Source: an uncultured Candidatus Saccharibacteria bacterium
Lineage (GTDB): Bacteria; Patescibacteriota; Saccharimonadia; Saccharimonadales; Saccharimonadaceae
Assembly: GCA_947304155.1 (NCBI GenBank)
Contig: CAMZAD010000001.1
Span: forward strand, 124,001-188,000
DNA length: 64,000 bases
Direction of reading: 5' to 3'
The notes beneath the pieces are model-generated. The model was not told the origin of the DNA, did not search any database, and saw nothing but the letters and a program-made list of their open reading frames with translations. Position 1 is the first letter of the stretch. Each line of letters begins with the position of its first letter. Position numbers and translations under genes: made by a program. Shown piece after piece: positions 38,011 through 47,889 of the stretch.

Positions 38011-38982
38011 CTAGTAGTTATCGTGTTTTTTGACGGCGTTTTCGATGTTTTTACCGAGTTCACCAATCTGTTTTGGAGTAGTATTACTGGTAGTTAAGAC
38101 TGCAATTGCAAGATGGCGTTCTGGGACTTTGTTCCCCTCTTTGTCGGTAGTTTCTGGGAAGTATAGAAGAGCGACATCGTCGAAGTAAATCCAGTGACCG
38201 TTACCGTCGCCAAGCCAGCCTACCTTGTTATAGACTTTTGCAGTTGAGAAGCCTGAAGGGAGACCCTTGCGCCAGTCGCTATTATAGCGAGTGTCTTTGG
38301 TGTTGGCTTTTTGGTTGAGCATTGAATCAAAGAGTTGGGCGCGGAGTTTCTCGTCGATGGTATCATCAGTATGGATGAGCTCAAGGAGCTTTACGAGGTC
38401 TGAAGCGGAAGCCATGAGGTTGCCAATGCTGGTATTTTTAAAGCCAAGGTTCTCGTAGGTCTTTTGAAGATTGTTATGTCCGATTTTACTCCAGACATAT
38501 TCGCCACATGGTGAATATGAATAACGAATCATGTGGTCGAGGCAGAGTGAAATTGTGTATTTGTTGCCTTTGAAATCGTTTGCGATAGCAACTTTTTCAT
38601 CTGCTTTCATCTTGCCGGCAGTGATTTGCTTATAGCCTTCATAAGCGACGAAGAGTTTGTAGATACTTTCGATGCGATATTTGGTATCCTTCTTATATTC
38701 GGCGACGGGTGCTTCGTTATCAAGATCGTAAATATAAACACCGGTTTTTGGATGAGCTTTAGTCCAGCTATCAACGACAGATTGAAGATTAATTTCAGTT
38801 GGAGTTGGGTCTGGTTCCGGTTCTGGCTCTGGTTCAGGTTCGGCGGTTGGGGTTGGTTCTGGCTCTGGGTCTTTGTGAGCGATAAACTTAAAATAATAGA
38901 TGGTTCCGCCAATTGCTGCGGCAAAAATTACTAAAAAGAGGAGGAAGATTAGGATTTTTGATTTACCTTTTTTCTTGGACAT
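38011..38982 (-). CDS. Exported beta-lactamase/D-Ala-peptidase-like serine hydrolase
   Basis: N-terminal TM, PEPEP/PTPT linker, SIYKLF (SxxK), KVG near C-terminus. Confidence 0.75.
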   Translation of the reverse strand: MSKKKGKSKILIFLLFLVIFAAAIGGTIYYFKFIAHKDPEPEPTPTAEPEPEPEPEPDPTPTEINLQSVVDSWTKAHPKTGVYIYDLDNEAPVAEYKKDTKYRIESIYKLFVAYEGYKQITAGKMKADEKVAIANDFKGNKYTISLCLDHMIRYSYSPCGEYVWSKIGHNNLQKTYENLGFKNTSIGNLMASASDLVKLLELIHTDDTIDEKLRAQLFDSMLNQKANTKDTRYNSDWRKGLPSGFSTAKVYNKVGWLGDGNGHWIYFDDVALLYFPETTDKEGNKVPERHLAIAVLTTSNTTPKQIGELGKNIENAVKKHDNY

Positions 38983-40496
38983 TATTTTCCTTTCGGGCTA
39001 GCGCTAACGAGGCGGTTAATAAAGCTTTCAGAGGTTTTTTCATTGGTGAGGTAGACTTGGTGGGCTTTTTCATACCATGTTGGGCTGATGCGGGTGTTTA
39101 AGATTTTGCCATTATAGAAGTAGTGAGTTAAGATGTAGCCTCTTTGGGTGCCTGGCCAGTAGGTCTGGTCAAAGAAGAGGTTACCAAGGCCGTAGTAGAT
39201 TGGTTTGCCTTTGTAGATTTCAAAAGTTTGTGGATGGTGAGCCTGGGTGCCAATCACCATATCTGCGCCGAAATCAATCATGCGGCGGAAGAGTGCCTGT
39301 TGGCCATTGATTGGCTTATCACAAGCTGGCATTTCAACATAACCATCTGGATAGCTCCAACATTCTGCATATTGGATATCAACAATTACGATGTCGCCAC
39401 GTGCTTTGGCGTCGGCAATTTGCTTTTTGGCGGTTGCTTCGTCGTAGCCGTTAGCTCCTGGTTTGTCACCGTTTGCGAGTTCGCCATTACCCTTGGTACT
39501 GGTTGATTTGTTGTAGCCAAGAAGAGTAATATTGTTTCCCTTTTCAGAGAGTTCGAGTGGCTTTTTTGCTTCAGTTTCGTTAAGGCCGCCACCAAAAGTT
39601 TTCATGCCGAGTGAATGATATTTGTTGATAGTATTCGTATTAGCTTTGTAACCGTAGTTGTTGTTGTGGTTACCGGTTAGTTCAACGATGTTGGTGCCGA
39701 TGGCGGTGATTGAATCGAGTGAGCGCCAATCCGCGCAGAGACTCATAGTATTGGAGCCGCCTTTACAACCGTCGTAGAAGCTAACTTCGTTTGAGATGTG
39801 AACAAGGTCGTTCTTGTTTAAAAAGTCTTTAATTTTGTCGGCAAAGTAGCTACCGCGACCTTTAGCTGCTCCATTTAAGGTGTTAGTCATAGCGCGAGTT
39901 AGAGCGGTCACGCCGGTTTGAGCGAAGGAAAGGAAATCCTCTTTTTTGGTTGGGATTTTGACGTCAGAAAAGCTTTCATCAAGCACCTTTTTCATATCTG
40001 GAATGGTGCCACTTTCGGCTGCGGTGATTTTGATGATGCGGAATTTAGCAGTTTTGGTTGGATCATCAAAATAATACTTATTATCAATTGAAACAACGCG
40101 CTTTTCCTGGGTAAGTTTATCGAGTTCAGTCCAAGTAGCCTTAGTTTCTGCTTCGGCAGCGGTGAGATTTATTTCTTGGCTATAAAAATCGACCGTTGGA
40201 ACATAAACCGTAGTGATGATTGAATCGTCGCTAGCTTTATACTCATCAATGACTTCAACGGAGAAAGTGACGTCGCCATGGAGTTTGTATTTCTCGCCAA
40301 GCACGGAAGTGTATTTTTCGTTGAGTAAATTACGCTCGTCCTCTGTGAGTGAGCTGCCGTATGTCAGCGTACCAGGCTTAAAGAATGGGTCGGTATCGAG
40401 CCAAAGTTTTAATAATATCCCACCGGAAACAAGAATTGCAATCACTAAAAAGATGCAAAGATAAACAAGCTTGTGCGATTTTTTCCTTCTAACCAT
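38982..40496 (-). CDS. CapA/PGA_cap family metallophosphatase-like protein
   Basis: VELTGNHNNNYG, MVIGTQAHHPQTFEIYKGKPIYYGLGNLFFDQ. Confidence 0.88.
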   Translation of the reverse strand: MVRRKKSHKLVYLCIFLVIAILVSGGILLKLWLDTDPFFKPGTLTYGSSLTEDERNLLNEKYTSVLGEKYKLHGDVTFSVEVIDEYKASDDSIITTVYVPTVDFYSQEINLTAAEAETKATWTELDKLTQEKRVVSIDNKYYFDDPTKTAKFRIIKITAAESGTIPDMKKVLDESFSDVKIPTKKEDFLSFAQTGVTALTRAMTNTLNGAAKGRGSYFADKIKDFLNKNDLVHISNEVSFYDGCKGGSNTMSLCADWRSLDSITAIGTNIVELTGNHNNNYGYKANTNTINKYHSLGMKTFGGGLNETEAKKPLELSEKGNNITLLGYNKSTSTKGNGELANGDKPGANGYDEATAKKQIADAKARGDIVIVDIQYAECWSYPDGYVEMPACDKPINGQQALFRRMIDFGADMVIGTQAHHPQTFEIYKGKPIYYGLGNLFFDQTYWPGTQRGYILTHYFYNGKILNTRISPTWYEKAHQVYLTNEKTSESFINRLVSASPKGK

Positions 40497-40519
40497 AAAA
40501 CCTCTTTTTTTAGATTATA

Positions 40520-42493
40520 CTATATTTTGGTTAATCTGACTGCAAAACCGCCACCTGGGGCCATCCAGATGTCGAGGTAATCGTTACTGCTGATTTTTCG
40601 GGTTTCAATTGTGATGCCTAGTTGGTTGTCGCGATAGTGGGCAGTATCGGAGTCGCGATAAATTTCGGCTGTGTAAGTGGCGCCATCATCCAGGAAATCA
40701 AGATTTAGGCGGACGCGGTGTGCTTCTTCATTAGTGACGCCGCCGATATACCAATCTTCTGAGTCACGGTCGCGGCGAGCAACAACATAGTATTCGCCGA
40801 TTTTACCAAGCAGTGGGATGGTTCGTTCCCAGTTAACTGGGACTTTGCGAATGAATTCAAAGGCGGAAGGTTGGACTTCCTCGTAGAATCTTGGGCGGTC
40901 GGCTGCCATCTGCATGCCGGAGTGAATCGTGACATAATATGCGAGTTGGCGGGCGAGCGTGCTAGCGAGACGTTTGGTGACGTTGGTGACGTCAAAGATG
41001 CCACTGGTATAGTCCATGCCACCAGCGAGTAGGCGAGTGAATGGCAAGATTGTGGCGTGAGATGGGCTAAGTGCGCCACCTTCATATTCTTGGCCACGAG
41101 CGCCTTCACGAGTTAGGAAGTTTGGCCAGGTGCGCTCAATGCCGGTGCCTTTGATTGGTTCGTGGACATCAAGACAGATATGATATTTAGCGGCAAGTTC
41201 AATCGCCTTTTGATAGTGGCGGACGCCAGCTTGAGAGTGATGGAATTCTTTGCGACCTTGAATTGTCATCATGGAGCCAGCATAGCCTGGTTTGATGTAG
41301 GTTATTCCGCGGTCAGCGTAGTATTTATATGCTTCTTCCATCTGTTTTTCGTAGTTATCGATAAAACCGACAGTTTCGTGATGGCCAACGATTTTGATAC
41401 CGTTTTTGGCGGCGTATTTTGCAACCTCGTCGAGGTTCAAGTCAGAAACTGGAGTGGTATAGTTAGTGGTGGCGCCGTTTTGAAGCCAATCACCTTCCCA
41501 GCCGTTGTTCCAGCCTTCAATTAGTAAGCCTTCAATGCCAAGTCGTTTTGCGGCATCAATATATTCTTTGGCGTGTTCTGTAGTTGCGCCGTGACGATTC
41601 CCCGGCGCCCAGGTCCATTCGCCAACGAACATTGCCCACCAAATACCGATGAATTTTAGCGGTTTAACCCATGAGAAATCTTGTTTTGGCGGTTCGTTGA
41701 GATTTAAAACGATGTGGTTTACGACGAGTTCAATTGGTGAATCGCCAATCATAACAACGCGCCAAGGAGTGTTAAATGGCAATTCGACATAGGCTTTCAT
41801 GCCATCAGAAAGTGGCGTAATATCGGATTGTAGACGATTTAAAGAGTTTAGCTTTATAGTCATTGAACCGTAGTCGTAGAGCGCGGCCTCATGGATTGAG
41901 ATGAAATGGCCGAGCGGCGTCTCAATGGTTAGCGGGGTGTGGACCGATGAAGAGAGTGCGTAAACTGGGCGTTTTTCATAGTCATATTCATAACGATCTG
42001 GCTGGTAGGCTGGGATACGCCAAGCGTTTGAGTTCGAGTCGACGTTAAATTCAGTTAACTCGTCGGAGATGATTAGACGTTGGAAACGTGGTTGAGGTGG
42101 GATTTCATAACGGAAAGCGACGCCATCGTCAAACACGCGAAAACGAACGGTAATAAGGCGACCGTTCTCGGTGGTTTCAGAGAGATAAAATGCGGTTTCG
42201 TTGTAGTGATTGTGAATTACGCGTTGCTCTCCAACGATAGTTGCCCAAGTATCGTCGTTGGTGCGGCTCTGGATACGTACAATCATTAGACCCTGTTTTA
42301 GAGGCTGTTCGCCTTGTATATTGATGCCAAGTCCAGATTCGCGTAAAATAACCTTTTCGTCTTTTTTGACCGAATAAACAAGTTGGCCAAGTTTTAACTT
42401 GACCTCGCAAGAAATGCGACCATTTGGCGATTTAATGGTTTGTTCGTGTTCTAACTTTGGTTTTGACTTAAAAAGATTTCCGAAGAAGCCCAC
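40520..42493 (-). CDS. Glycoside hydrolase family 97 (alpha-glucosidase-like)
   Basis: SPNGRISCEVKL, GIWWAMFVGEWTWAPGNRHGATTEHAKEYIDAAKRLGIEGLLIEGWNNGWEG, DVHEPIKGTGIERTWPNFLTREGARGQEY. Confidence 0.92.
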   Translation of the reverse strand: MGFFGNLFKSKPKLEHEQTIKSPNGRISCEVKLKLGQLVYSVKKDEKVILRESGLGINIQGEQPLKQGLMIVRIQSRTNDDTWATIVGEQRVIHNHYNETAFYLSETTENGRLITVRFRVFDDGVAFRYEIPPQPRFQRLIISDELTEFNVDSNSNAWRIPAYQPDRYEYDYEKRPVYALSSSVHTPLTIETPLGHFISIHEAALYDYGSMTIKLNSLNRLQSDITPLSDGMKAYVELPFNTPWRVVMIGDSPIELVVNHIVLNLNEPPKQDFSWVKPLKFIGIWWAMFVGEWTWAPGNRHGATTEHAKEYIDAAKRLGIEGLLIEGWNNGWEGDWLQNGATTNYTTPVSDLNLDEVAKYAAKNGIKIVGHHETVGFIDNYEKQMEEAYKYYADRGITYIKPGYAGSMMTIQGRKEFHHSQAGVRHYQKAIELAAKYHICLDVHEPIKGTGIERTWPNFLTREGARGQEYEGGALSPSHATILPFTRLLAGGMDYTSGIFDVTNVTKRLASTLARQLAYYVTIHSGMQMAADRPRFYEEVQPSAFEFIRKVPVNWERTIPLLGKIGEYYVVARRDRDSEDWYIGGVTNEEAHRVRLNLDFLDDGATYTAEIYRDSDTAHYRDNQLGITIETRKISSNDYLDIWMAPGGGFAVRLTKI

Positions 42494-43006
42494 CTAATCA
42501 TCCTCCTCTGCGGTAACAATGAAACGATGTGTGTAATCTTGTTCACCGAGAGGTTCTCCATAGCAAGTCATCAAAACGATTGTATTTTTCTCGGTTTCGC
42601 TGACTACTTCTTCCATGTTGACGGCGGTTTTTTCGACGATTTCAATTCTGGTAATTGTGTAATCTTTGCTATCAAATGTGATGCGATCATCCATCTCAAC
42701 ATCTTTTAAGGTATTAAAGATTGAGGTGCTGTGACCAAGTAAAACGGTTTTATGGACAGCTGGGTAATATGCACCAGCTTCGAGATCCGGTGGAACCAAT
42801 TTGCTTCCTTCACGCTCAATATTCTTGACGCGTGCAATCATGCCGATACTTGGAATGAAGAGGCGTTCTTCACTCATAGCGTCAGCTTCTTTTGGCTTGA
42901 AGAAATAAAATACTGTGCCAAAAATTACAAAAAAATACATGATGCCGAAAATCCAACTAAATTTTGGACGTGGCAATTTAAACTTATTAACTCCATCCCT
43001 ACGCAT
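42494..43006 (-). CDS. Sortase family protein
   Basis: LLGHSTSIFNTLKDVEMDDRI (His), IVLMTCYGEPLG (Cys), THRFIVTAE (Arg). Confidence 0.85.
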   Translation of the reverse strand: MRRDGVNKFKLPRPKFSWIFGIMYFFVIFGTVFYFFKPKEADAMSEERLFIPSIGMIARVKNIEREGSKLVPPDLEAGAYYPAVHKTVLLGHSTSIFNTLKDVEMDDRITFDSKDYTITRIEIVEKTAVNMEEVVSETEKNTIVLMTCYGEPLGEQDYTHRFIVTAEEDD

Positions 43007-43064
43007 TGTGTTAATTATAGCACAAGCAAAATCAAAAAGTTAGTGTTTTTTTGTTGAATTTTTA

Positions 43065-43760
43065 TTAAATTTTTACGGCTTGGATGTAGCGACGGAGAGT
43101 GTCGTTTTTGCCAGCACAAGTTTGAAGAGTAATGTCGTAGATGCCACCGTAAGTAGACTTATAGAGGCTAGCTCTTAGGCTTGAGGCAGCGGTGGTATTG
43201 GCATTCAAAACAGAGACATTAAAGGTGAAGTTATTAACTACACGATATTGTACAACTTTGCCATCAACTTTGACCTTGATAATGTCACCACGTTTAACAT
43301 CAGCAAGACTCTTGAACAGGCCTGCTTTGTTGTGGGCGTAAAGGAATGGTTTACAGCCGCTACAGAAACGATATTGAGCAACGCCGTAATTTGGGGTTTT
43401 AAGCGTAACATTGCCGACGCCGACGTTAGTGTAACTGAGTTTTGAGTAATCAAAAACTCTAGCTTTACTTGAGCTAGTAGTAGTCTTCTTGGCGGCGTTA
43501 ACGGTTTTTTGAGCTGAGATGCGTTTTGAAACGGCGTCAACAGTGGTGTTTAAGATGTTTTTTGAAGACTCTAATTTAGTGGTGTTTGCTGGACTAATAG
43601 TAGTCTTTTGCTCATAGAGCTCAACCTCAGAATAGGTTGCCTCGTCGTTTTTAAAGAGGCGGTTTGGCAAAGCAATGATATTACATAAGAAAAAAATCAC
43701 AGCTGATGTGAAAAAAATAGAGTATAAAAATCCTGAGAGTTTTTTCATAATTCCTCGCAA
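43065..43760 (-). CDS. Second sortase-like protein
   Basis: LYAHNKAGLFKSLADVKRGDIIKVKVDGKVVQYRV (His), ITLQTCAGKNDTLRRYIQAV (TLxTC Cys and Arg). Confidence 0.75.
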   Translation of the reverse strand: MRGIMKKLSGFLYSIFFTSAVIFFLCNIIALPNRLFKNDEATYSEVELYEQKTTISPANTTKLESSKNILNTTVDAVSKRISAQKTVNAAKKTTTSSSKARVFDYSKLSYTNVGVGNVTLKTPNYGVAQYRFCSGCKPFLYAHNKAGLFKSLADVKRGDIIKVKVDGKVVQYRVVNNFTFNVSVLNANTTAASSLRASLYKSTYGGIYDITLQTCAGKNDTLRRYIQAVKI

Positions 43761-43844
43761 TATGACTCTTATATGATTATATTATATCATAAAATCACTA
43801 AAAAAGCAATAGCAACATCACAAAAACAGGGGTGTGCATAAAAA

Positions 43845-43873
43845 ATGACCTCTTTTTGAGGTCGTTTTTTATA
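43845..43873 (-). terminator. Terminator downstream of the 43874 ORF
   Basis: GACCTC-aaaaa-GAGGTC hairpin with T-run on minus strand. Confidence 0.7.
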
Positions 43874-44335
43874 TTAGATACGGTCGTATGGCTCGACGAT
43901 TGGTATCTGTAGGATGGTACCGAAACCGAGTCTAGAACGGATTTTTGCGCCCATAATGGCGAATTGTTCGCGCTGTTCAAGATTCATAATAACAGAGGTA
44001 TCTTTAATGGTTAGGAAATACTCTACAGGGGACAAATCCGTAAGATTATTCTTTTGGGCGGTCATAGTGATTAGAATATTTCCCTTTTCGTTACTCTTGC
44101 AAGCAAACTCAAAATAAGCAGTCAAGATTTTAGCGATATTAGAGTAGTTTTCAATCTGGTGGCGGCGGCGAAGAACGTCAAGGTCAAGGGTATGGCCGGC
44201 GCGCTCAAGGCGAATGGCGTATTCATGATAAAAAGGGTCAACAATATCAGAGAGATACATAAAAGTGCGGTCAAAAACACTGTGATGCACCTTAGATGGA
44301 TCCAATAATCTCAGATAATCTTGATTCTTTGGCAT
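43874..44335 (-). CDS. Hypothetical protein, possible degenerate GHKL/HATPase fold
   Basis: NYSNIAKILTAYFEFACKSNEKGNILITMTAQ ... RLGFGTILQIPI resembles parts of HATPase_c; weak. Confidence 0.45.
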   Translation of the reverse strand: MPKNQDYLRLLDPSKVHHSVFDRTFMYLSDIVDPFYHEYAIRLERAGHTLDLDVLRRRHQIENYSNIAKILTAYFEFACKSNEKGNILITMTAQKNNLTDLSPVEYFLTIKDTSVIMNLEQREQFAIMGAKIRSRLGFGTILQIPIVEPYDRI

Positions 44336-44385
44336 ACTACCTCTATTCTTGCCTTATTGTATCATAACAAATCTTAATCGCCAAA

Positions 44386-44946
44386 TTATATGCTTGGGCT
44401 AAACTGTTGGAGGCGTCTTCGGTGAATCTTGTATCTTGGGTCGTGGCTGCCGACTTCTGCCCAGAATGCAGGTGAGTGATCCATGTGGTTTAAGTGAGCG
44501 AGTTCGTGAATAATGACATAGTCGCGGAGGATTTCCGGGACTTGCATCAAGCCGATATTGAGCGAGATAGTGGTGCTGCCGTTTTTACTGTGGCGCGTAC
44601 AGGAGCCCCATCGTGTGCTGGCGTGGGAGACGCGGAAGTTGTCGTAAGAATAGCCATAGAGTTTGGCGAGATATTCGAGGCGATATGGAAGATATTCTTT
44701 AGCCTTCTTCATTAAGATTTTCTTCTTGGCGTCGCGGGCACGTTGAGTCCTTGGGTCTTTAATATCAAGTTTTGTGCGGATTTGCTCACGCGAGGAATTC
44801 AAAAAGCGCTTCACGAGAAAGTCGGAAGTGTATTTTGGAACGGAAATTTGTAAGCGCCCGGAGGTTGAGATTGAGAATTTAACGTTCGTTGATAATGCGT
44901 TTTTGCGAACGATAACCTCTCCAAATTCTGGGTCTTGAAGAATCAT
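44386..44946 (-). CDS. YgjP-like (DUF45) zinc metallopeptidase
   Basis: IIHELAHLNHMDHSPAFW; RWGSCT. Confidence 0.9.
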   Translation of the reverse strand: MILQDPEFGEVIVRKNALSTNVKFSISTSGRLQISVPKYTSDFLVKRFLNSSREQIRTKLDIKDPRTQRARDAKKKILMKKAKEYLPYRLEYLAKLYGYSYDNFRVSHASTRWGSCTRHSKNGSTTISLNIGLMQVPEILRDYVIIHELAHLNHMDHSPAFWAEVGSHDPRYKIHRRRLQQFSPSI

Positions 44947-44965
44947 AGAAAGTAATAAGAATTAA

Positions 44966-45490
44966 TTATTGAAGTTGAGACAAAACGTGTGCGAGCTGAG
45001 TATCGAAGGTGTGTTTGCCGGAAAGAATAATTGGTTTTTCGATTTCAGCTGGAGCTTCCATGAGACGAATCTTAGAATCGTATTCTTCTTTTGCCTTAGC
45101 GATAGATTTTGTCTTCATCTTAAGGCGAGCTTTGATAGTATTAATGTCGGTCTGAATCCAGACGAGAGTTGGGTTGTATCCACAAAGTTTCAAAAGTTTT
45201 CGGACGCCATCGCGTTCTGCTTCGGTATTAAGTCCACCTTCAATCACGATGTTCTGGCCAGTTTTTGAGATAGCTTCAAGCACAACGTGAATTTGTTTTT
45301 CTGTAAAATCCGCCTCTTCGCGCAACTTTTGAAGATCGTAATATGGAGCTTTGAAACGACGCGAGAACTTTTCACAAAAAGTAGTTTTGCCGCTGCAAGG
45401 AGCACCGAATACGAGAATAGCGCGTGGTTTTGTTCTCTTATTACCTTCCATAGTGATTTTATTGTAGCACAGATTGATTATCTTATGCAA
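44966..45490 (-). CDS. P-loop kinase-like ATPase (AAA_33-type)
   Basis: LVFGAPCSGKTTFCEKFSRR Walker A. Confidence 0.75.
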   Translation of the reverse strand: MHKIINLCYNKITMEGNKRTKPRAILVFGAPCSGKTTFCEKFSRRFKAPYYDLQKLREEADFTEKQIHVVLEAISKTGQNIVIEGGLNTEAERDGVRKLLKLCGYNPTLVWIQTDINTIKARLKMKTKSIAKAKEEYDSKIRLMEAPAEIEKPIILSGKHTFDTQLAHVLSQLQ

Positions 45491-45493
45491 ATT

Positions 45494-46420
45494 TTATGAT
45501 TTTTTAGGGGTGCGCTCAATTAAAACGGACGAGTTTGAAATCAAAACTTGTGACGGATAGTAGAAGAACCAGGCAAAGAAGTTAGCGAAGACGGCAACCT
45601 TGATTGGTAGGACGCCAGTTACGGCTAAATAAGAAAGTGCCACGTTAAAGTCGCAGCAGAAGAAGAGAATAAAACCGAGCACGGCACTCGAGCTAGCAAC
45701 TGTTTCAAGACGGCGTGATTCTGGTGGAAGGTTGATGTAGTGTTGTTTGAATTTTGTGATGAATTCAGATTCTTTTTTAGTGGAAGCCTTACTGGTTGAG
45801 ACTTGGGCTTTTTTGTTAATTGGCACTGAAACAATGCCCTGTCTAGTGCGTAGCCACCAGCGTGCTGTAAGAGCGATATTGCAAAGCAAAGTTACGCCAT
45901 AAATACAGGCGAGGACATAGATATCTTGGATGCCGTTGATTTGGCCAAAAAGGAGTAAAAGTGTCATGAACAGCGTCCAACCGAAGAAGAAATTTGGGCT
46001 AGTGCCAGCGAAGCGTGAGAGATGGAAATATTGAGCGAAACAGAACGTTAAAACGCCTAATTCGGAGGTAGAGTTAATAACTAAAATGGTGTCGGCAAGA
46101 AGTGTCAAAAAGAGGGCGATTTGAAGCAGGTGGTCGCTTGGGAATTTTTTGTGTGCGTAAATCACATTTAGAATAATGCCAAGATATTTTAAAGCGGTGA
46201 CGCCAATGAAGGTGCCGTTTGAAATCACGCGGATGTGTAGCATGTGACCAAAGGCGTTTACATCCCAAATTACGTTATGGCCATGGAAGCGGGCTTGGAA
46301 ATATGAGTCAAGGACAATGAAGCCGACGAAAATTGCACCCCAAGTATAGAGCCAAACGCGGTCAACTGACGCGATGTAGTTTACGAGTTGTTTAAAACGA
46401 TGTTTACTTTTTTGTATCAC
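45494..46420 (-). CDS. Polytopic membrane protein
   Basis: Hydrophobic ORF overlapping the flippase gene. Confidence 0.6.
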   Translation of the reverse strand: MIQKSKHRFKQLVNYIASVDRVWLYTWGAIFVGFIVLDSYFQARFHGHNVIWDVNAFGHMLHIRVISNGTFIGVTALKYLGIILNVIYAHKKFPSDHLLQIALFLTLLADTILVINSTSELGVLTFCFAQYFHLSRFAGTSPNFFFGWTLFMTLLLLFGQINGIQDIYVLACIYGVTLLCNIALTARWWLRTRQGIVSVPINKKAQVSTSKASTKKESEFITKFKQHYINLPPESRRLETVASSSAVLGFILFFCCDFNVALSYLAVTGVLPIKVAVFANFFAWFFYYPSQVLISNSSVLIERTPKKS

Positions 46421-47852
46421 GGTGCAGCCTCTTGAAGATTGAATCGATTCCCTCCATTACAAAACTGTCTCTCGTGATAACACTCATAATGAAGTAGACT
46501 AGGCCGCCGATACAAACTTGGATGAAGGTGCCGAGCACGGTTTTTGGCAACATAAAGCCAGCAAAGTAAACTGCAAGGAACATAACGATGCCGCATGGCA
46601 AGATTTTTAGAGCAGGCTTAAAGATATCTTTTAGTGGGATGTCGCGTCTTATGAAGTAAAGTTGGACGGCAGTGACGACACATTCAGAAGTGACGGACGC
46701 GATGATGGCGCCGATTGCGCCGAGCCATGGAATTAAGGCGAGGTTTAAAGTAAAGTTTGAAATTGCGCCAGCGACGACACTTGAAGTGAAGATTTTTTGT
46801 TTGCGCATTGGAATAAGATATTGGTGTCCAGTGACGTTACTGAGAGCGATGGCAAAGATGAGGATTGCGCCAATTTGCATAATTGGCACGGCTTTCATGA
46901 AGGCGTCGCCCAAGAACCATGGTACGAGATTGGTGCTGATTGCGATAATGCCGAGTGCGATTGGTGTGGCAAGAAGCCAAATGAAATGGAAAGCTTTTTT
47001 AAGTGTTGCAATTGCTTCTTCCTTTTTGTTGTCGGCAAGCAAACTTGAAACACGAGCGGCCATGACTGGGCCGAGTGCGCTAATGACGTTTAAGGAAATC
47101 TTTTCAACTTTTTGGGACTGTTCGTAGATACCAACTTCGCCCATGTCTTGTACGATAAGGCCAATCATAGTTTTATCAAGCACGGTATAAACTTCAATTG
47201 TAATTTGTGGAAGGAACATCATTAAAATTGGAGGGAGATGTTTCTTGGTTCCAGCAAGAGTGAGCTTAGTTTTTTGGATTGTACGTGGCAAAAGAATCCA
47301 AAGCACAACGTTACTTAGGAAATTCGAAACACAGAAGATTACAATGTAAAGCCAGAGATCAGTTGGTTGTTTAACAAATAAGAAAATCGCCGCGACGGAA
47401 GTTAATTTAATGATGATGTTTCGTATCGCGATAGTTTTGAATTGTTCAAGGCCTTGGAAATACCAAGTGATGTCAATCATGCTTGAGAAAAGTTCAATTG
47501 CGAAAATCTTATAGTAAAGACTTAGCTCGCCGGTGTGTGCGAAGACAAAATAGAAAACCAGAATTGAAATTGACATGGCAATCCATTTAATGAGGTTAAT
47601 TTGCCAGAAAGTTTCGGAGCGCTTTTTGCGGTCATTTTGGAGATAGGCGATTTCGCGGCGGCCATAAGCTGCGACGCCAAGGGTGCCAAAAAGCACGAAA
47701 TATAGAACGATACTATATGTAAAACTATAAGTGCCGACGCCATCTTTGCCGAGTACGCGTGAAATGTAAGGCGTGGTAATTATCGGAAGTAGTACCAACA
47801 AAATTTGGTACACAGAATTATAGATAAAATTTTTCTTGACCTTACTAACCAT
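46404..47852 (-). CDS. Oligosaccharide flippase (Wzx/MATE-MVF-type)
   Basis: NSVYQILLVLLPIITTPYISRVLGKDGVGTYSFTYS. Confidence 0.92.
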   Translation of the reverse strand: MVSKVKKNFIYNSVYQILLVLLPIITTPYISRVLGKDGVGTYSFTYSIVLYFVLFGTLGVAAYGRREIAYLQNDRKKRSETFWQINLIKWIAMSISILVFYFVFAHTGELSLYYKIFAIELFSSMIDITWYFQGLEQFKTIAIRNIIIKLTSVAAIFLFVKQPTDLWLYIVIFCVSNFLSNVVLWILLPRTIQKTKLTLAGTKKHLPPILMMFLPQITIEVYTVLDKTMIGLIVQDMGEVGIYEQSQKVEKISLNVISALGPVMAARVSSLLADNKKEEAIATLKKAFHFIWLLATPIALGIIAISTNLVPWFLGDAFMKAVPIMQIGAILIFAIALSNVTGHQYLIPMRKQKIFTSSVVAGAISNFTLNLALIPWLGAIGAIIASVTSECVVTAVQLYFIRRDIPLKDIFKPALKILPCGIVMFLAVYFAGFMLPKTVLGTFIQVCIGGLVYFIMSVITRDSFVMEGIDSIFKRLHRDTKK

Positions 47853-47889
47853 TTAGTCAATTATAGCATGTTTAGTGTATAATTAACTT

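Noticed and set aside
38626-38934. 102-aa plus-strand ORF rich in W/F
   Set aside because: Antisense to the PEPEP/PTPT linker of the serine hydrolase; the Trp richness is a by-product of the repeat.
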